From an uncultured Bacteroidales bacterium (GTDB lineage Bacteria; Bacteroidota; Bacteroidia; Bacteroidales; P3), in assembly GCA_900315935.1 (NCBI GenBank), contig ONBB01000013.1, positions 116,591-150,270 on the forward strand: a stretch of DNA of 33,680 bases, written 5' to 3'. The position numbers and the translations under genes were made by a program. Positions 30,259 through 33,680 of the stretch are shown here, in pieces (the first letter of the stretch is position 1; each line of letters begins with the position of its first letter). The notes under the pieces are model-generated. The model did no database searches and was not told the origin of the DNA. It saw only the letters and a list, made by a program, of their open reading frames with translations.

Positions 30259-30906
30259 ATGAAGAAATTTGTCTCTGTAAAAGAAGCCGCCGACAAGATT
30301 CAGGACGGCATGACCGTAATGGTAGGTGGTTTCCTCGGCGTGGGCAACCCCATCGCCCTCATCGACGAGCTGGTGGCCCGCAACGTCAAGGATCTCACCA
30401 TCATCTGCAACGACACCGCCTATCCCGAGGTGGGTGTGGGCAAGCTCATTACCAACCACCAGGTCAAGGAGCTCATTGCCACTCATATCGGCACCAACAA
30501 CAACACCATCGACCAGATGAACAGCGGCGAGCTGAAGGTTACGCTCCAGCCCCAGGGCACCTTGGCCGAGCAGATTCGCGCCGCCGGCGCAGGTCTGGGT
30601 GGCGTGCTGACGCAGACCGGCCTCGGCACCGTGGTCGAGAACGGCAAGCAGAAAGTTACCGTCGACGGCAAGGAGTACCTGCTGGAGAAGCCCGTCCGTG
30701 CCGACGTGGCCATCATCGGCGCCAACATCTGCGACGAGGACGGCAACCTGGTCTACAAGGGCACCAGCCAGAACTTCTGCCCCATGATGGCCACCGCAGC
30801 CGACACCGTCATCGTCGAGCCCCAGGAGATTGTCCCCACCGGCAGCATCGCTCCCGAGAATGTCAAGACTCCCGCTATCTTCGTTGATTACATCATCAAG
30901 AAGTAA
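30259..30906 (+). CDS. 3-oxoacid/acetoacetate CoA-transferase, A (alpha) subunit, without a neighbouring B subunit
   Basis: The protein has 215 residues from the ATG at 30259, about the length of E. coli AtoD. Family features are 'DGMTVMVGGFLGVGNPIALI' (about 15-34, GxGxP), 'DLTIICNDTAYPEVGVGKLI' and 'VTLQPQGTLAEQIRAAGAGL'. The C-terminal 'PVRADVAIIGANICDEDGNL' with 'GTSQNFCPMMATAADTVIVE' also fits. Together with a B subunit, which carries the catalytic Glu, it moves CoA between short-chain acids. The B gene usually follows directly, but here a terminator and a convergent gene follow. Codon use is strongly C-ending, suggesting high expression. Confidence 0.9.
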   Translation: MKKFVSVKEAADKIQDGMTVMVGGFLGVGNPIALIDELVARNVKDLTIICNDTAYPEVGVGKLITNHQVKELIATHIGTNNNTIDQMNSGELKVTLQPQGTLAEQIRAAGAGLGGVLTQTGLGTVVENGKQKVTVDGKEYLLEKPVRADVAIIGANICDEDGNLVYKGTSQNFCPMMATAADTVIVEPQEIVPTGSIAPENVKTPAIFVDYIIKK

Positions 30907-30924
30907 GCGCGTCTGTCAGATGCA

Positions 30925-30957
30925 ACCGCGGGGCCATGTTCGACATGGCCCCGCGGT
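30925..30957. terminator. Strong hairpin terminator after the CoA-transferase gene
   Basis: ACCGCGGGGCCATGT (30925-30939) and ACATGGCCCCGCGGT (30943-30957) pair perfectly over TCG, followed by GTGTGTTTT. The GH3 gene on the other strand ends at 30964, so it may serve both directions. Confidence 0.8.
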
Positions 30958-30963
30958 GTGTTT

Positions 30964-32037
30964 TCAGCCCTGCAGTCGGCGTATCCTTGCAGCGGAGCGC
31001 TGGATGCGGTCGGCGGAGACGGTGCCGTCGGCGACAAGCCCTTTGATGATGGCCACGGCCTTGGGCACGAGGTCGGGGTCGTACTGGCGGCCGTTGTTGC
31101 TGAGGCAGAGGAGGTCGGCGCCGGCCAAGAGGGCCAGGCGGAGGGTCTCCTCGAGGCTGTAGTGGTCTGCGATGGCGCCCATGGCCAGGTCGTCGGTTAC
31201 GATGACGCCCTGGAAGCCTAGCGTGTCGCGCAGGAGCGAAGTGATTCTGGGCGAGAGCGATGCCGGCAGGCCCGAGGGGTCGAGCTGGCGGTTGATGACG
31301 TGGGCGGTCATCACCATGCCGGCGCGGCTCACATCGCGATAGGGGGCCAGCTCGCTGCGCTGCCATGTCTTGGTAACGTCGACCAGTCCCTTGTGTGTGT
31401 CGCCCTTGGCGCTGCCGTGGCCGGGGAAATGTTTCAGGCAGCTCACCACCTCCCGCTTCCGCTGCTCGCTCGCCCAGATGGAGCAGCAGGCGGCCACCAC
31501 GGCGGTGTCGGCCGAGAAGGAGCGCTCCAGCTTGCCGATGACGGGGCAGCCGGGGTTGACATCGACGTCGGCCACGGGGGCGAAGTTGAGGTTGATGCCC
31601 AGCGAGTGCAGCATGTCGGCGGTGAGGGCGGCATAGTGGCGCAGCGAGTCGTCGCCGAGGGCGGCCAGGCGTTTGGCGGTGGGCACGGCCGGAAATCCGT
31701 AGCGCGGGCTGAGGCGGCTCACGCGGCCTCCCTCCTGGTCGATGCCGACGAGCAGGGCGGGGTTGATGGAGCGCAGCTGGGTGCAGAGGCGTTGCAGCTG
31801 GTCAGCACTCTGTATGTTGCGGCCGCGGGTGCCGGTGGGCACGTCATAGTCGAAGAGGATGACGCTTCCGACATGGTAGTCGCGCAGGTCGCGCACGATA
31901 TGGTTCGCGTCATCAATCCCGGTGCCGCGGAAGCCCACCAGGAGCATCTGCCCGATGGCCTCGTCGAGGGGTACGGTGTCGGAGGATCCGGTGGTGGCAT
32001 TGCCACAGGAGCAGAATACCAGTGCCAGGAGCAGCAT
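30964..32037 (-). CDS. Glycoside hydrolase family 3, NagZ-like beta-N-acetylhexosaminidase, lipoprotein
   Basis: The protein has 357 residues from the ATG at 32035-32037. The signal 'MLLLALVFCSC' is short and lacks a basic n-region. The N-terminus may therefore have been altered by the adjoining repeat, although a lipid-attachment cysteine is present. GH3 features are 'LVGIDQEGGRVSRL' (about 96-109), 'NFAPVADVDVNPGCPVIGK' and the NagZ motif 'KHFPGHGSAKGDTHKG' (202-217, with the catalytic Asp-Thr-His). 'GVIVTDDLAMGAI' (about 277-289) carries the nucleophile Asp. It likely cleaves N-acetylglucosamine from cell-wall fragments or glycans in the envelope. The REP-like element begins 30 bp upstream of the start. 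Confidence 0.9.
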   Translation of the reverse strand: MLLLALVFCSCGNATTGSSDTVPLDEAIGQMLLVGFRGTGIDDANHIVRDLRDYHVGSVILFDYDVPTGTRGRNIQSADQLQRLCTQLRSINPALLVGIDQEGGRVSRLSPRYGFPAVPTAKRLAALGDDSLRHYAALTADMLHSLGINLNFAPVADVDVNPGCPVIGKLERSFSADTAVVAACCSIWASEQRKREVVSCLKHFPGHGSAKGDTHKGLVDVTKTWQRSELAPYRDVSRAGMVMTAHVINRQLDPSGLPASLSPRITSLLRDTLGFQGVIVTDDLAMGAIADHYSLEETLRLALLAGADLLCLSNNGRQYDPDLVPKAVAIIKGLVADGTVSADRIQRSAARIRRLQG

Positions 32038-32066
32038 AGCATATTGCAGATGGATGGCAGTGCCTC

Positions 32067-32158
32067 GGGCGCCCCGTCGGGGCGCCCCACTACAGGCAGG
32101 GGTGGCAACCCCTGCAGCATAGGTGGGGGTGTTTGTAGGAGCCCCGAAGGGGCGACCC
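32067..32158. repeat. Left flank of nested REP-like palindromes around the transposase gene
   Basis: Three hairpins lie in a row: GGGCGCCCC-GTC-GGGGCGCCC (32067-32087), GCAGGGGT-GGCA-ACCCCTGC (32096-32115) and a GCCCC/GGGGC hairpin (32139-32158). The block is mirrored, in reverse order and orientation, on the other side of the transposase gene (32622-32716). Confidence 0.75.
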
Positions 32159-32161
32159 TTC

Positions 32162-32617
32162 TCAATCGGTGAACAAGTAGCGTTCGTCATAGTCTATATG
32201 ATATGCGTCTAGAAACATTTTATATTCTTCTTGGAAGGTTCTTTTACTGTGGTGTTCTCCTTGGCTGCGAATATAATTTACGGTCTTGTCGATTAGTGAT
32301 GGACTGACCGAGAATGCACCGTAGCCTTCTTGCCACTCAAACTTGGCATACTGCACTCCTTTGCCTTTCATCCACTTGCTGCTCACCGCTTTAATGTCCC
32401 GTACATAGTCCGATAAGCTCATAGTCTTGGGGAGTGCCGTCAGGATGTGTATATGGTCAGGCATACCGCCTATTTCCAAGGCCAGCCCATTGCGGCGATT
32501 GATAATGCCACCGATATAGCTGTAGAGCGATGGAAGCAGGGTAACGTCAATCCTGGGACTGGTTGATTTGACATGAAAAACTATATGTAGGTCGTTCTTT
32601 ACAAGTGTACTTGCCAT
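32162..32617 (-). mobile_element. IS200-type (Y1/HUH) transposase gene, REP-associated
   Basis: The protein has 151 residues. The HUH motif is 'GGMPDHIHIL' (His55-Ile-His57) and the catalytic tyrosine is probably Tyr115 in 'KTVNYIRSQGEHH'. 'DIKAVSSKWM', 'FEWQEGYGAFSVS' and 'DYDERYLF' are typical of Bacteroidetes IS200-like transposases. These enzymes cut and rejoin single-stranded DNA next to hairpins. There is no TnpB gene. The gene is full length and could be active. It lies inside inverted nested palindromes, the layout of a RAYT/REP unit or an IS200-like element with large subterminal hairpins, between the GH3 gene and recR. Confidence 0.9.
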
Positions 32618-32621
32618 AATT

Positions 32622-32716
32622 GGGTCGCCCCTTCGGGGCTCTGTTGATTGTTTGGTTTTTGCAGGGGCTTGCTTCGCAGCACCCCTGCCTGTGATTGGGG
32701 CACCCCTTCGGGGCGC
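32622..32716. repeat. Right flank of nested REP-like palindromes around the transposase gene
   Basis: GGGTCGCCCCTTCGGGGCTC (32622-32641) is the exact reverse complement of 32139-32158. GCAGGGG/CCCCTGC (32661-32667 and 32682-32688) and the CAGGCAGGGGTG complement (32680-32691) mirror the middle hairpin at 32093-32115. A GGGGC...GGGGCGC hairpin (32697-32716) mirrors the outer one. The block ends 4 bp before the recR stop codon. Confidence 0.75.
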
Positions 32717-32719
32717 AGG

Positions 32720-33334
32720 CTATCCTTCAAACGGTATTCTATGGGCTATGCTACGGCCCAGGGTAATCTCGTCGGCGTACTCGAGGCTGTCGCCTACGGC
32801 CACGCCGCGGGCCAGGGTGGTTACCTTGACGCCGAGGGGCAGCAGCTGGCGGTGGAGGTAGTAGCCCGTGGTGTCGCCCTCCATGGTGGTGGGCAGGGCG
32901 AGGATGACCTCCTCGACGGGCGCGGGGTCGGCGGTCTGTACGCGGCGCAGCAGCGACGCAATCTCGAGGTCGTTGACACCGATACCGTCGATGGGCGAGA
33001 TGACACCGCCCAGCACATGGTAGAGGCCGCGGTACTGCTGCGTGTTCTCCAGCGCCATCACGTCCTGCACGTTCTCCACCACGCATACGATGCCGCGCTG
33101 ACGCTTGTCGGAGGCGCAGATAGGGCACACCTCGGTGTCGGACACATTGTGGCAGTGGCGGCAGCGGTGCAGGTGGGTCTTCAGCCGCAGCACCGCCTCG
33201 GCGAAATCGCGCACCTTCAGCTCGTCCTCCTTCATCAGGAAAAGGGCGTGCCGCAGAGCCGACCGCTTGCCCACTCCGGGAAGGGTGGCGAGCTGTTCGA
33301 CGGCCTGTTCGAGGATGGTGCTGGGCAGGTTCAT
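32720..33334 (-). CDS. recR: Recombination protein RecR
   Basis: The protein has 204 residues from the ATG at 33332-33334. A helix-hairpin-helix 'LATLPGVGKRSALRHALFLM' (about 15-34) is followed by the four-cysteine zinc finger 'CRHCHNVSDTEVCPIC' (about 58-73), the Toprim domain ('GIVCVVENVQDVMALE') and the Walker-B-like 'YHVLGGVISPIDGIGVNDLE'. RecR works with RecO and RecF to load RecA at gaps. The stop codon lies directly against the REP-like block. Confidence 0.97.
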   Translation of the reverse strand: MNLPSTILEQAVEQLATLPGVGKRSALRHALFLMKEDELKVRDFAEAVLRLKTHLHRCRHCHNVSDTEVCPICASDKRQRGIVCVVENVQDVMALENTQQYRGLYHVLGGVISPIDGIGVNDLEIASLLRRVQTADPAPVEEVILALPTTMEGDTTGYYLHRQLLPLGVKVTTLARGVAVGDSLEYADEITLGRSIAHRIPFEG

Positions 33335-33367
33335 GGTGCGTCCGTTTTTTGTTGCCCTAGACAACGT

Positions 33368-33395
33368 GCGGCGGCACAAATTATTGTGCCGCCGC
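33368..33395. terminator. Hairpin terminator after the T9SS-cargo gene
   Basis: GCGGCGGCACAA (33368-33379) pairs with TTGTGCCGCCGC (33384-33395) over ATTA. It lies 27 bp after the stop of the minus-strand gene. No good T-run follows on the minus strand, so efficiency is uncertain. Confidence 0.55.
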
Positions 33396-33421
33396 CAGAA
33401 ATTGTCTTAATGTAGATGCGC

Positions 33422-33680
33422 CTAGCGTACCAGCAGCTTCTTCACGGCGGTGCCGACGGGGGTGCGTAGGTGGAGGAGATAGGCGCCGGCGGGGAGGGCG
33501 GAGATATCGAGGGTGTGCATCGTGCCGGCGAGCCCCTGGCGCTCGAGCACAAGGGTGCCGGCCGTATTGTAGACGCTCACACCCGAGATGCCGAAGGAGG
33601 AGGCGAGGGTAACCCTGTCGGCCGCCGGGTTGGGGTAGAGGTCCGTCATCCGCTCCACCGTCTCGATGCTCACCTCGCCC
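33422..33680 (-). CDS. Secreted protein with type IX secretion C-terminal sorting domain (C-terminal part only)
   Basis: The frame is open to the window edge, so the N-terminal bulk is missing. The 85 visible residues form a T9SS type A sorting domain: 'MTDLYPNPAADRVTLASSFG' (the LYPNP motif), 'VSVYNTAGTLVLERQG', 'LDISALPAGAYLLHLRTPVG' and the terminal basic 'TAVKKLLVR'. Such domains direct folded proteins through the type IX machinery to the cell surface or medium. The cargo domain cannot be seen. It places the organism among T9SS-bearing Bacteroidota. Confidence 0.88.
   Translation of the reverse strand, partial: GEVSIETVERMTDLYPNPAADRVTLASSFGISGVSVYNTAGTLVLERQGLAGTMHTLDISALPAGAYLLHLRTPVGTAVKKLLVR

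Noticed and set aside
1-33680. CRISPR array or DnaA-box cluster (oriC)
   Set aside because: No regularly spaced direct repeats were seen and no cluster of TTATNCACA boxes was noticed by eye; the origin itself is probably not in the window.

Overview
The window is ordinary bacterial chromosome from a member of the Bacteroidales (Bacteroidota). The evidence is as follows. Promoters match the Bacteroidetes TTTG/TAnnTTTG type (at least eight clear cases). The left-out edge gene ends in a type IX secretion (T9SS) C-terminal sorting domain. WbqC, DUF6266, TM2/DUF2752 and TPR proteins are typical of the phylum, and starts have A-rich rather than strong Shine-Dalgarno leaders. I cannot name the genus. 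Most genes are GC-rich; two stretches (about 0.45-1.9 kb and 16.2-21.4 kb) are visibly AT-rich and look like later arrivals.

Layout. 0-2 kb: the C-terminal end of a Fic protein, then a convergent secreted protein with a DnaJ-type cysteine cluster. The secreted gene has a promoter about 260 nt upstream of its start and a 170-bp inverted repeat in its leader. 2.2-8.8 kb: an RsbW-like anti-sigma kinase, ybeY-mnmG (rRNA/tRNA maturation), a perfect parS-like site, a three-domain rubrerythrin with aroB, and a U32 peptidase (RlhA-like) divergent from aroB across a 40-bp dyad. 8.8-12.4 kb: a lipoprotein, rmuC, a leucine-rich-repeat lipoprotein and a degenerate MntP-like protein. 12.4-15.2 kb: rsmA and a TPR protein behind two tandem tRNA-Lys genes; a second parS-like site lies inside the TPR gene. 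15.5-17.5 kb: a TM2/DUF2752 pair, a bidirectional terminator and an AAA ATPase with AT-rich flanks.

17.6-23.9 kb is the most unusual region. Six closely spaced genes, all predicted exported or membrane-bound, follow one promoter with a leader of about 320 nt. They are a TPR/retropepsin-like aspartic protease, a lipoprotein, a small secreted protein, a secreted peptidase T homologue, a lipoprotein that looks like a penicillin-binding transpeptidase with all three active-site motifs lost, and a two-helix membrane protein. It could be a cell-envelope proteolysis system; that is inference.

23.9-33.7 kb: a DUF6266 protein carrying repeat-derived insertions, an acidic protein coupled to a WbqC protein, then a leftward operon (secreted protein, gtrA, aspartate aminotransferase, smpB, lysC). 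Next come an orphan CoA-transferase A subunit, a NagZ-like GH3 lipoprotein, an IS200-type transposase nested in REP-like inverted palindromes, recR, and the T9SS-cargo C-terminus. Dispersed repeats recur throughout and in three cases are read in frame inside genes. The two parS-like sites, with mnmG nearby, make a position in the origin-proximal part of the chromosome plausible.
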